From the NCBI GenBank assembly GCA_040007395.1, contig JBDTVG010000216.1, positions 1 to 64,000 on the forward strand: 64,000 nt of DNA, read 5' to 3'. The stretch comes from DATGFK01 sp040007395. GTDB taxonomy: Bacteria > Chloroflexota > Anaerolineae > Aggregatilineales > UBA2796. The notes beneath the pieces are model-generated. The model did not search any database, had not been told where the DNA came from, and saw nothing but the letters and a program-made list of their open reading frames with translations. Each line of letters opens with the position of its first letter. Position 1 is the first letter of the stretch. Of the stretch, positions 1 to 8,307 are shown piece by piece. A program made the translations under genes and the position numbers.

Positions 1-131
1 TTGGGATGATGCATATTTACTCAAAGTCCTTGCCGTTTAAGACGCGATTGCCCTGTGCAAACAAGCCGTATCGTTCCTCGATTATGTTTTTGAGTTTATA
101 TATTTGTCCTGACTGGAGTAAAATTGTTGAC

Positions 132-285
132 TTACGGCGTGATGCAAAAGGTTCTTGGCAACAGACGCCTCATTTGCACCGCACTTCTGGATAACCGTCG
201 GTAGCTATTTTGACCTGCACCCAATGACTTGACGAATTGAATCGGTGTTAAATAGCCCAGACTGCAATGTGGGCGGCGATGATTT
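132..285 (-). pseudogene. 3' remnant of an integrase-core transposase
   Basis: Read on the minus strand, this stretch encodes HRRPHCSLGYLTPIQFVKS and then a short tail to a stop. That is the conserved C-terminal end of IS3/IS481-type integrase-core transposases. No start or catalytic core remains. The relic runs antisense into the upstream end of the QueC-like reading frame, which argues that the first codons of that frame are not genuine. Bases 1-131 show nothing else I can support. Confidence 0.55.
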
Positions 286-307
286 ACAAAAAGGACGAAA
301 TCGCAAA

Positions 308-919
308 TTGGAGATTAAAAAGACAACTGAAGACAAACAGTCTGAACGAAAAAAGGTGATCATCCTCGCTTCTGGCGGATTGGATTCAACAGCTTGTATC
401 GCTTACTATTTGCATCTTGGCTACACAGTTGAACCGTTGTGGGTGAATTACGGGCAAAAAGCAGCGCGAATGGAAAGGTTGGCGATACAGCGTGTTGCGA
501 AATTTTATAAATTGCCATTACAAACCGTTTTGTTGAAGGGGCTGAGATGGACAGTGACCGAAAACAATCCAGAGTATCCAGGGCGAAATGCGATTATGGC
601 ACTTTTCGGGGCAACATCGCTTCCTAGTGAAAACGGACTGATTTCGATGGGCATTCACGCAGGAACGAATTACGCTGATTGTTCTGAATCATTTCAGATT
701 CATATTGCCGATTTGATCGCACTTCTATTTCATGGTTTGATCGCGGTCGATTTTCCCTTTATGCAATGGCGCAAAGGGGATATAGCCCAGTTCAGTGTTC
801 AATATAGTGTTCCAATCAATTTAACGTATAGTTGTTTGGAGGGCACGTCACCACCCTGTGGTAGGTGTGAGTCTTGTCTTGAGCGACAGAGCATACAAAA
901 TATGTGGGATAACACATGA
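308..919 (+). CDS. QueC-like enzyme of a type IV CBASS locus (Cap9-like)
   Basis: PP-loop ATPase of the QueC family, whose housekeeping members convert carboxy-deazaguanine to preQ0. The ATP loop SGGLDST lies near residue 22. The end carries the QueC-type four-cysteine zinc site (CLEGTSPPCGRCESC). Start choice: the open frame reaches back to a GTG at 245, but 245-285 overlaps an antisense transposase relic, so the TTG at 308, about 12 bases after AAAAAGGA, is preferred. The stop overlaps the next gene by 4 bases. No other queuosine genes (queD, queE, queF) are nearby and a CD-NTase follows. This points to the QueC-like protein of type IV CBASS rather than tRNA modification. The family is secure; the CBASS role is inferred from context. 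Confidence 0.85.
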   Translation: MEIKKTTEDKQSERKKVIILASGGLDSTACIAYYLHLGYTVEPLWVNYGQKAARMERLAIQRVAKFYKLPLQTVLLKGLRWTVTENNPEYPGRNAIMALFGATSLPSENGLISMGIHAGTNYADCSESFQIHIADLIALLFHGLIAVDFPFMQWRKGDIAQFSVQYSVPINLTYSCLEGTSPPCGRCESCLERQSIQNMWDNT

Positions 920-1860
920 CCGAATCTTTGACTGTTTTGGGGTCTGCTGCCCCTCTAATCGCATATTCTTTCTCGAGTCGCGGATTCCCAGACCTAGTTC
1001 AAAAGGTGGGGCAATTACTTCCTTCTATTAGTTCGGCTTTTTTGCTGTCCTTATTTGATGTGTGGTATTTGAATGAGTTATCTGATTTCCTCACAACATC
1101 TGACACGCGGATTCGAATATGGGATAGTGGAGGCTACGAGACAAAATTCTCAGATGACATGTCTTCGGTAATCTCTGCTGTTCCGAGTGCAAATCCGTGG
1201 GAACTTCAAAACTATATTGAGGCGGCGCGCCGTATTCCATGGAATGGCAGAGATATACTTGTGAGCTTCGACAACACGCCAATGTTATCTGTCGAGCAGC
1301 AGATCGGAATTAGCATTGAAGGCTATGACCGTATCGAGGGGAACTATCTGCGTGATATGCTTTTGCATGTTCCAGTTGACTACGATATAGCCAAGTTGGT
1401 GAGCGAAATAGCCCCTCATTTATCGAAGATCGACATTATCGGTTTTACGGAGAAAGAGATAGCCCCAACATGGACACGAGGTGTACAGTTCATTCACGCT
1501 GTTAGACAAGCCTTTGCAGAGCTAGACTTGGTTGCTCCGCCGATCCATTTGTTTGGATGTCTCGATCCAAAATCAGTAACCTATTTTGCACTCGCTGGCG
1601 TAAGCGTTTTTGACGGACTGAGTTGGCTACGCTATTTCTTTCACAATCGGACAACTTTGTATCGCCGTGAGTTTGAGTTCTTAGGAAAATTCCAAGGTAT
1701 TCGCCCCACCCAAGACATTGATACCGCGATCAGCCTGCACAACCTGAACGAAATGCAGGAGCTTCGCGCCGATCTGAATTTTCAACTGGCATTGGACGAC
1801 GAGACCATGTTCATTAGCGAAAAACATATGCTTCAGACGGTTCTCACACAAGGAAGGTAA
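916..1860 (+). CDS. TGT-like protein of a type IV CBASS locus (Cap10-like)
   Basis: A 314-aa protein with the TIM-barrel features of tRNA-guanine transglycosylase. DSGGYE near residue 70 corresponds to the DSGGFQ substrate motif that holds the first catalytic aspartate. HLFGCLDP and GVSVFDGLSWLRY match the later TGT segment with the second aspartate. I see no C-terminal Cys-Cys-Cys-His zinc site, so it is shorter and diverged from housekeeping TGT. Its start overlaps the QueC-like gene (ATGA) and its stop is 10 bases before the CD-NTase start, so the three genes form one operon. It is the second of the accessory genes that define type IV CBASS. Its substrate cannot be read from sequence. Confidence 0.82.
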   Translation: MTESLTVLGSAAPLIAYSFSSRGFPDLVQKVGQLLPSISSAFLLSLFDVWYLNELSDFLTTSDTRIRIWDSGGYETKFSDDMSSVISAVPSANPWELQNYIEAARRIPWNGRDILVSFDNTPMLSVEQQIGISIEGYDRIEGNYLRDMLLHVPVDYDIAKLVSEIAPHLSKIDIIGFTEKEIAPTWTRGVQFIHAVRQAFAELDLVAPPIHLFGCLDPKSVTYFALAGVSVFDGLSWLRYFFHNRTTLYRREFEFLGKFQGIRPTQDIDTAISLHNLNEMQELRADLNFQLALDDETMFISEKHMLQTVLTQGR

Positions 1861-1869
1861 GGTTAAAAC

Positions 1870-2787
1870 ATGGGTGGTAGTGGTGGACATAATTACGGCT
1901 ATATACCGAAGACACCACGTCAAATTGATGAACTAGTCGAACAAGCGGAGGCTGACACCCAGGATAGAGCGAGCAGCACAGACATTGAACGGATTATCGA
2001 CGACAAACTGAGTGAAATTAACGATCACGATTATGAGGCGATTGATCGTCATAGAACACAAATTGAAAACAAACTGAGTGAAACTTACGAAGGGGTCGAG
2101 TCTGTTCAATATGGTGGTTCACATTCACGCCATACTGATGTAAGTGGTCTCAGTGACATTGATATTCTAGCTCCGATGGGACAGGTGGCAGATACCCCAG
2201 CCTCTTCAAAACAAGCGATTGAACGGTTAGCTGATGTGCTTCGCGAAAGATACCCGAATTCAAAAATCGAAACGGGGCATATGGCCGTTACCGTTCACTT
2301 TTCGGATGGCATCGAAATTCAGGTATTGCCCGCCTTCAAGGTTGGTTCAGATCGCTTTAAAATTCCAGATCCAAACAGCACGGGTTGGGTTGAGACTTGC
2401 CCGACGGCGTTTGCGAAAAAACTGACCGATGCCAATCGTCAATATAATAATCTGGTTGTTCCAATCATTAAAGTCGCAAAGTATCTTTGCGACGCGCACA
2501 ACGTTCCCGTGAGTTCGTATCATCTTGAAAATATGATCGTTGAAAGTTTGTCTCACTATTCGGGGCGTCTCAACCAGCATGAGATGCTGCAACATGTTAT
2601 CAATCAGGCGAAAAGCCAAGTTCTTCATCGCGTGCCTGATCCTTGCGGGCAAAGCAACGACGCAGCAGGTGCTCTCTCTCCTACTGAAAGGATTACACTG
2701 GCATCACGGTTCAGGTCTTTGGAGCAGAAAATCGTTCATGCAAATGCAGTAGGCTCATCCGACGAGTGGGAAACTTTACTTAACTAG
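1870..2787 (+). CDS. CD-NTase (CBASS oligonucleotide cyclase)
   Basis: A 305-aa CD-NTase / OAS-like nucleotidyltransferase. G82-G83-S84 is followed by D96-I-D98, the GS...DxD metal site of DNA polymerase beta-fold transferases. The strand that usually holds the third carboxylate reads IEIQVLPAF, aligning with EFDVLPAF of OAS1: position 151 is Gln, with Glu at 149. The alpha-helical C-terminal half resembles the OAS1_C region. The mature N-terminus would begin Gly-Gly-Ser-Gly-Gly, a flexible tail. The enzyme should make a cyclic nucleotide signal on phage infection. It follows the TGT-like gene by 10 bases, and its stop overlaps that of the convergent effector gene. Confidence 0.88.
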   Translation: MGGSGGHNYGYIPKTPRQIDELVEQAEADTQDRASSTDIERIIDDKLSEINDHDYEAIDRHRTQIENKLSETYEGVESVQYGGSHSRHTDVSGLSDIDILAPMGQVADTPASSKQAIERLADVLRERYPNSKIETGHMAVTVHFSDGIEIQVLPAFKVGSDRFKIPDPNSTGWVETCPTAFAKKLTDANRQYNNLVVPIIKVAKYLCDAHNVPVSSYHLENMIVESLSHYSGRLNQHEMLQHVINQAKSQVLHRVPDPCGQSNDAAGALSPTERITLASRFRSLEQKIVHANAVGSSDEWETLLN

Positions 2788-3947
2788 AACAGCGTGATCA
2801 TGGGAACTAGCGGCGCTTGAATCATGTTACGTTTCACGAACTCACGGAAGCTGCTGTCTGTTTTATCCTGACCAATAGTTGGTGACCAAAAAAAGCACTC
2901 GATTTTGTCTATGTCAAAAGGCAATTTTGTGCCTTCTTTTGCACATACAAGTAGGCGACGATCACGCCCAAGAGCATACCCAAGTTCAATCAAGCAATTA
3001 GGACGCTCATCCGTCAGATCAACAATCACCAATTCGCTATCATGAATACCCCTAAATATCTGCTCATTCATCCAACGTGACTCGTTCGGAGATTGTGGCG
3101 ACACAACCAGTTTGTAGTCCATTTCTTGAACGACTGGGTTCACAATTCTTGCAAAGAAGTCATCGACATCTTGGAAGTTAGTGGATGTTGGGTTTAGGAG
3201 GCGAACACAAAATGCTGTAGGTGGCGCAAGTGCTTCTAGTAACGACAAAACCCCTTGTACAACATCCTGTATGGGTCGAGTTCCATCATGGGCTGAAATG
3301 TTTGCCCATAACGCACCTATCGTCTCCGCTTTTTTGACGGAAAGATAAAGTTCAGGATTTGATGCAATTACTTTGTTGATCGCTACTGAACGACCTATTC
3401 CCGGTTCTGTGCTTGCGCCCAAATCGAGGTCAAATGCGACAACTGGCTTTCTTTGCGCAAGGTAAAGCTGCGCGAGGTGCTCAACTCCCTCACCTCCGCT
3501 CACGAGGAATAAAATATCTCCGACAGCTGCAATTCTATTTCGGCGAATGGCACCTGCCGTCCAATGTTGCGGATGACTTAGGATATCCACACACGTCTTT
3601 CCAACTAAGGTCTGCCAAAGCGCAGTTCGTGTATCAGGAATGTGTGTAACAGTTTTTTCGGTAGTTACCGTAGTAAAAGGGAGTATATCCGTTTTCCTCA
3701 ATGCGTATGTTGGACCTTCAATGTATTCACAAACACATCGAATGATTGTCCAATCAAAAATTGTTGAAGTGTTCTGCTCCATACTGTGCATTGGTTCTTT
3801 TCCAACTTGAGCGCATAGAGAGACATCTCGCTTTAACAATGTGCTTGAAAGAAGGGCTATAAGCTCGTGCCCATATTTCAATTTGACCGGATCACAATTA
3901 AGATTAGCACTTCCGGCAATATGAACCCGACGATGTTTAAGTTCCAT
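2784..3947 (-). CDS. Two-domain putative CBASS effector: SLOG/STALD-like plus nucleoside-deoxyribosyltransferase/TIR-like
   Basis: A 387-aa protein convergent with the CD-NTase; the two stop codons overlap by 4 bases. The N-terminal half (about 1-200: RRVHIAGSANLNCDP, FLVSGGEGVEHLAQLY, KPVVAFDLD) resembles the SLOG/STALD fold that senses or cleaves nucleotides. The C-terminal part (about 290-387) has the nucleoside 2-deoxyribosyltransferase/TIR-like pattern SELVIVDLT..NCLIELGYALG. There are no membrane segments. A cyclic nucleotide probably binds one half and switches on base-nucleotide (for example NAD) cleavage in the other, but which half does which is unknown. The start is ATG 3947 after AAAGG; an upstream TTG at 3962 is possible. 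The effector assignment rests on position and domains. Confidence 0.65.
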   Translation of the reverse strand: MELKHRRVHIAGSANLNCDPVKLKYGHELIALLSSTLLKRDVSLCAQVGKEPMHSMEQNTSTIFDWTIIRCVCEYIEGPTYALRKTDILPFTTVTTEKTVTHIPDTRTALWQTLVGKTCVDILSHPQHWTAGAIRRNRIAAVGDILFLVSGGEGVEHLAQLYLAQRKPVVAFDLDLGASTEPGIGRSVAINKVIASNPELYLSVKKAETIGALWANISAHDGTRPIQDVVQGVLSLLEALAPPTAFCVRLLNPTSTNFQDVDDFFARIVNPVVQEMDYKLVVSPQSPNESRWMNEQIFRGIHDSELVIVDLTDERPNCLIELGYALGRDRRLLVCAKEGTKLPFDIDKIECFFWSPTIGQDKTDSSFREFVKRNMIQAPLVPMITLF

Positions 3948-4379
3948 CAATGTGCCTTTCAAAGCGCTCTGTGATAAATGACAATTTCTAAAGGCTTGCG
4001 GTTTTGAACGTGATAAGGCCGATTTTACATCATTTTGTGATGGCTGTTTTTACTTCTGATTCGGGAGTAAGGGTATTTAGGAATTACGGATGACGAATGA
4101 GAGAAGTTGCTGAGGGCTTGAATTTGTGAGGCTTGATGGTGTAGTATCCCACGCCGGAACAACACTATCGAACACCAGAAAATGATGTGGCGCTTTTGGC
4201 AGAACTTGAAGCAATCAACACAGATGAGAAGCCCTGTACTAGCAAAAAATGCTAACCCCCCGAATGAAAGCTCAAGCGGCGCGGTAGTAATCATGGAGGA
4301 TGCCGCCAAGACGATCGTGTATTGTTTTATGAGTTCGTCCCAGGCTGGGTGCCTCAATAGTTCGTAGCAGGCAGCAGCA
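3948..4379. other. Intergenic stretch between the CBASS locus and IS relics
   Basis: Short frames exist on both strands but none has a recognisable product, a good ribosome site or family-like composition. It holds the promoter side of the leftward effector gene. I see no repeats or structured elements. Confidence 0.4.
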
Positions 4380-5005
4380 TTAAGTGGCCTTAACGACGGC
4401 TTTCAAGTGTTGATTCCAGAGCAGGGTTTTCCACTCAGAACGGGCCTCATCACACATCAATCCTAGAAAATCTTGGTAATTAAGGTGGTGTCCATATAGA
4501 CCTTTTAACGGAATAACTTTGATGAGGGCTTTGCTTATCTCAACCTGGAAGCTGTGTTACTGAGCATCTACGCGGACAAAGACGGTTTGGTTGGAATAAG
4601 CCTGGCCCACATAATAGGTGTGTTTCCACAATTGAATAGCACCCCGACTGTCGACGTGGCGGCGATAACAACGCTGGTGGTAGTGTTGTAGCCAGCTATC
4701 AGGGTCAACCATTTCTGGTAGAGGACGTAAAGGGCGATGGTTCTTGAAACGCCACTGAGGGGGCATGTCGTGATGGCCTTTGCCTTGGTGAGGACGTTCT
4801 TGGTTGTACCAATCGCAATAAGGGGCTAAGCACGCCGTGGCTTCTGGTGCCGTTTTCGGCAGATGTTTTGTCAAACATTCTTCTTGGAGTGTGCGGTTAA
4901 ATCGTTCGACAAACGGTTTCAAATCTGGACGGCGTGGCGGAAGAATATCAGGGGTAGCGTCAGATTTGAGAACGCGCTTGGAAACGGCGCGCCCGTTGGG
5001 TATGC
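4380..5005 (-). pseudogene. IS481-type integrase transposase remnant, 5' truncated and nonsense-mutated
   Basis: The minus strand reads RRPDLKPFVERFNRTLQEEC...YCDWYNQERPHQGKGH, the C-terminal DDE-core end of IS481-like transposases. It continues in frame through a TAA (near 4557) to IKVIPLKGLYGHHLNYQDF and CDEARSEWKTLLW, the family's usual tail, ending at 4380. The N-terminal half and the first catalytic residues are missing, removed or displaced by the adjacent IS6 element. It is not functional. Confidence 0.7.
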
Positions 5006-5014
5006 TTCACGGGT

Positions 5015-5880
5015 CAACCCAATGAAAGCTAAAGTCGATTAACTGCCCGCACTGCCAGTCCGCTAATACCCGCGAGTATCAGAAAAAAACAAGTTTAGGC
5101 TATCGTATTTTCCGCTGCCATAGCTGCGACGCAATGTTCAATGAGCGAACCGGGACGGTTTTTAATGACATTCAATGTCCAACAGATATCGTCATGTTGG
5201 TCGTGTTGTGGCGGTTGCGCTACAAGTTGAGTTTGCGCGACCTGGTCGAGATCTTTTTGGTACGCGGTTACATTTTTACGCACGAAACCGTACGTGATTG
5301 GGAAGCACGCTTCGCACCACTGATAGCCGAGCAACTGCGGGCTAAGCGACGCGGGCAGGCAGGCAAATCGTGGTATGTCGATGAGACGTATATCAAAGTT
5401 CACGGGCAATGGCATTACCTGTATCGTGCGCTCGACCGAGACGGCAATTTAGTCGATACCATGCTAAGCACTACTCGCGATTTAGCGGCGGCCAAAGCTT
5501 TTTTCAAACAAGCAGTTGCGACGGTTGGACACAAGCCGGAGCGCGTAACGACCGACAAGCACGCCGCTTACCCGCGGGCGATCCGCCGTACCATGGGTCA
5601 CAAGGTACTGCATCGCACCAGCCAGTATTTAAACAACCGCATTGAGCAAGACCATCGCGGCGTTAAGCAGCGCTACTATCCAATGCGTGGCTTTGGAAGC
5701 TATGCCAGTGCTGCCCGTTTTTGTTCCGCGTTTGATGAAGTTCGCCACCATTTCCGTATTTGTTCCACCACTAACCAAAGCCCATCATTAGGTGAGCGAC
5801 GGGCCACTTTTCATCAACGATGGAACGAACTATCGGCCGCGTGGCCAACGATCTAATCGACAGCTAACAGGGTATAGATC
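5015..5880. mobile_element. IS6-family insertion sequence (approximate limits)
   Basis: A single transposase gene fills the unit. Weak terminal inverted repeats may be present: GTCGATTA occurs just inside the left side (about 5034-5041), and its complement TAATCGAC lies just after the stop (about 5854-5861), with AGCT and CCC blocks outside each. I could not define exact ends or a target duplication. The left side cuts the IS481 relic and the right side abuts truncated dnaE2. Confidence 0.5.
5038..5856 (+). CDS. IS6-family DDE transposase
   Basis: The protein begins with a zinc-binding pair (NCPHC ... RCHSCDAMFNERTGTVFN), then has the IS6 core: DETYIKVHGQWHYLYRALDRDG with the first Asp, TDKHAAYPRAI with the second, and NNRIEQDHRGVKQRY with the Glu. 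Length is about 272 aa, normal for the family. The zinc motif lies upstream of the first ATG (5134), so translation must begin earlier. The only position matching the usual family start is ATT at 5038, with TGA at 5023 closing the frame. Either ATT is used or an ancestral ATG has mutated. It transposes this IS; activity is uncertain. Confidence 0.8.
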   Translation: MNCPHCQSANTREYQKKTSLGYRIFRCHSCDAMFNERTGTVFNDIQCPTDIVMLVVLWRLRYKLSLRDLVEIFLVRGYIFTHETVRDWEARFAPLIAEQLRAKRRGQAGKSWYVDETYIKVHGQWHYLYRALDRDGNLVDTMLSTTRDLAAAKAFFKQAVATVGHKPERVTTDKHAAYPRAIRRTMGHKVLHRTSQYLNNRIEQDHRGVKQRYYPMRGFGSYASAARFCSAFDEVRHHFRICSTTNQSPSLGERRATFHQRWNELSAAWPTI

Positions 5881-5883
5881 TTG

Positions 5884-6837
5884 CTAAATTTCCAATTCTC
5901 TGGGTCTCGTTCTGATTCCTGACACTACCCGTGAAGGTGCATTAGGCAAACGCAGCGCCAAAGCGCTTTGGCAGAGACTTGTGAGATAGGCTTCAGCGTT
6001 CACGTCGTTCGGTGTAGGGAATACCGGTAAGTCTTGAATGCCATAGGCCAACTCAAAGGCGCAGAGATCCGCTATATGCAACGTGTTTCGTACCGCATCC
6101 GGGTAAGCAGCGAAAACCGTCGCCATTTCTCGTGCTGATTTGAGGAAATATTCTGAGTTGGGACGCCGCATGGCGCGCGAGTTATCGAGCGTAACCCCTT
6201 TACCGATACAGACCAGGACATCCTGCAAAGGAGATGCATCGCGCTTGGCGTAGTGGACATTGTTAGTCGCCACATAAGGCAGGTCGAGCCGCTGGGCCAG
6301 TTGCACCAGTTTGTAGACCAGCCTGTCATCTTCGGGCAGTCGATGCTGCTGAAGTTCAATGAAAAATCGGTCTCGACCAAACCAGTCCCTATACTGCTGG
6401 GCAGTGTCAATGGTCTTTTGCCAATCGTTCGCCAGCAGTGCTTTTGGAATCGCACCCTGCTTGCAACCAGACAGGGCGATCAACCCCTCGGTATAGTCGG
6501 GCAGGATACTCAGGGGTAGTACCGCCTGTCCTTTCGGTGCATTGTGTCGGGCAATGCTCAGCAGCGCACACAGATTACGCCAGCCCGTGTCGCTCGCCAC
6601 CAATATCGTGAGGTGAGCATTATCATCCAGGGTAAGTTCTGCCCCAAATAGGGGGCGTACTCCATACTGCTTGGCGGCCTGCGCAAAGCGCACTACCCCA
6701 TACACTGCGTCGTGGTCGGTTAGTGCTAGGGCAGGCATTCCCATCTCAGCCGCCCGTTTGACTAAATCTTCTGGAGGGGATGCGCCATCGCACAGGCTGA
6801 AATTCGAGTGGCAGTGCAGCTCGATGTACTCAGTCAT
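5884..6837 (-). pseudogene. dnaE2: Truncated error-prone DNA polymerase DnaE2/ImuC (PHP domain only)
   Basis: About 300 residues match the start of bacterial DNA polymerase III alpha. The PHP domain (EYIELHCHSNFSLCDGA, LALTDHDAVYGVVRF, YGVRPLFGAEL, YVATNNVHYA) is followed by YGIQDLPVFPTP. The frame ends after LRLPNAP with a short foreign tail (SRVVSGIRTRPRELEI) next to the IS6 element. Full-length ImuC is about 1,000-1,100 aa, so palm, fingers, tau-binding and OB regions are missing. It starts 8 bases inside the preceding DUF6504 gene, in the canonical imuA-imuB-DUF6504-dnaE2 order. It cannot polymerise DNA; the IS insertion is the likely cause. Confidence 0.85.
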
Positions 6838-7081
6838 AGACGCGAATCAGTAGCCACTCATCGCTGAGGAGATCGTGCGACAGAATGACCAATAACCCTG
6901 TCGTCGTTGTCAGTTTGAAGCGATCCTGCCACACCCGCTGCTGCCACCAGGCATCATCGATCCGCCACACGTTGGCGATGGCACTGACTGTATGGACCCG
7001 TCCCTGCCAAGTAAAGCGTTGGGGGAGACCGTTCTCTGTTTCAATGTCCTTCACTGGATTGCCCTCCCGCCAGTAGCTCAT
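6830..7081 (-). CDS. DUF6504-like small protein of the ImuB/DnaE2 cassette
   Basis: An 83-aa protein with the pattern of the small protein often found between imuB and dnaE2 in Chloroflexota and Actinobacteria: PQRFTWQGRVHTVSAIANVWRI, then paired tryptophans (DDAWWQQRVWQDRF) and an end DEWLLIRVYD. It is a predicted compact beta-rich cytosolic protein. Its ATG overlaps the imuB stop and its own stop overlaps the dnaE2 start, so the genes are translationally coupled. Its role in mutasome function is not established. Confidence 0.7.
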   Translation of the reverse strand: MSYWREGNPVKDIETENGLPQRFTWQGRVHTVSAIANVWRIDDAWWQQRVWQDRFKLTTTTGLLVILSHDLLSDEWLLIRVYD

Positions 7082-8307
7082 CAGGGGAGGACACGCTCAA
7101 GGCCATAGCGCTGCTCAATACGCCGTGCCGCCCTGTCCTGGGTGGTGATCCAGAAACACGGCGGTGCATCCGGTCGGGTGAGCAGACTGGACAGCCGCTT
7201 GTGCAAGCGCTCACGCGGTTTGGGCTGGTCAGGAAAAAGTTCAAGCTGCTGCCCGGAAAATGGCACTAGATCTGCCAATGTCACCACTAAGCCACAGACA
7301 CCCGATGAAATGCTCAGCCGCGCCAGCAACCGCAGCAGTGCTTCAGTCAAATAGCGACTACTGGACACAGACTGCCGGAGCGTTGTTTTCTGCTGCACGC
7401 TGTCGCCACCCTCTAGCATCAAGTGGAGATGCAGCGTCTTGCCCATACACCCGGAGGCTTGCAGTCGCGCTGACAACTCCGCTGATACCGAGCGCAGGAT
7501 GGCTCCCACTATCTGCCCATCCGACAAGGGAAGCTCAAACGCTCGTGTCACGCGCTCCACGACTTGCAGCGTAGCAGGGATCACACGGCGCGGGTCGATG
7601 CCACGCGCGAGTTGATGCAGCAGTATCCCCTCTTTGCCACACTGCGCCGCTGCCGCCGCAACAGGCAGGCTGGCAAAAGCTCCCAAGGTCTCGATGCCCA
7701 GCAAAAGTAGTCGGCGGCGCGTTTCTGCTTTCATCGGCAGCAGTGTAATGGGCAGCGCTGCTAGAAATGCCCACTCTTCGCCCTTCTCAATCACGCGCAC
7801 ATGTCCCGTGCGCGTCTCGGACGCAGCAGCGTAGGCTGGAAATTTAGTGGTCGCTACCCCACACGCGCCTTCAAAGGCAGTTTCCTGGCGGACCGTGACC
7901 CCCATGTGCTGGGCCAACGGCATGGTTTCCTCACGGGCCAGGCGTTCCAGGTCAACGTAGAACACGGCGGACTGCCGTGCATCGGGAAATGGGGCAGCCC
8001 GCGTTTTCGTTTTGGCGGCGATTCGCTCGGTTTCAATGAGGTGCGTGAATCGGCTGAGGGAGTGAAGTACTTCCTCGGTACGCTGGCGAATCGTCTGGAG
8101 ATTGATCGGGATCACTTGTGCTTCGGGACACAGCCACTTGGCCTGCTGGATCGTCATGCCAAAGACTACCTCGCGCACTGCGGCGGATTCACAGGTAGCA
8201 GCAACCTTCTCGCCAGAGCGCAAGATGAGCGGCACAGCCTGTGGAACACTACGCTCTTGACGGGCGAGTGTCGTGGCGAAGTAGGGCAGCACTAGACAGA
8301 CAATCAT
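7081..8307 (-). CDS. imuB: ImuB, catalytically inactive Y-family polymerase-like mutasome hub
   Basis: A 408-aa protein of the Y-family fold. The N-terminus (MIVCLVLPYFATTLAR) has none of the acidic metal ligands of active DinB. FYVDLERLA keeps part of the second motif. The C-terminal region carries QLELFP near residue 350, a beta-clamp-binding motif, as expected for ImuB, which recruits ImuA and DnaE2 to the clamp for damage-induced mutagenesis. It overlaps imuA by 4 bases upstream and DUF6504 downstream. The operon is preceded by a LexA-type operator. With dnaE2 truncated, the hub has no cognate polymerase in this locus. Confidence 0.88.
   Translation of the reverse strand: MIVCLVLPYFATTLARQERSVPQAVPLILRSGEKVAATCESAAVREVVFGMTIQQAKWLCPEAQVIPINLQTIRQRTEEVLHSLSRFTHLIETERIAAKTKTRAAPFPDARQSAVFYVDLERLAREETMPLAQHMGVTVRQETAFEGACGVATTKFPAYAAASETRTGHVRVIEKGEEWAFLAALPITLLPMKAETRRRLLLLGIETLGAFASLPVAAAAAQCGKEGILLHQLARGIDPRRVIPATLQVVERVTRAFELPLSDGQIVGAILRSVSAELSARLQASGCMGKTLHLHLMLEGGDSVQQKTTLRQSVSSSRYLTEALLRLLARLSISSGVCGLVVTLADLVPFSGQQLELFPDQPKPRERLHKRLSSLLTRPDAPPCFWITTQDRAARRIEQRYGLERVLP

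Noticed and set aside
6..194. Open frame of 62 aa at the window start
   Set aside because: No ribosome site, family-like pattern or neighbours, and it overlaps the antisense transposase relic.
308..1860. Queuosine or deazapurine DNA modification (dpd) cluster
   Set aside because: No QueD, QueE, FolE or DpdB partners are seen and a CD-NTase follows directly. CBASS is the simpler reading.
4985..5080. IS481 relic continuing upstream of about 5005 (frame reading GQLIDFSFHWVDP)
   Set aside because: The family match ends before this stretch, and it coincides with the presumed IS6 left end; likely chance.
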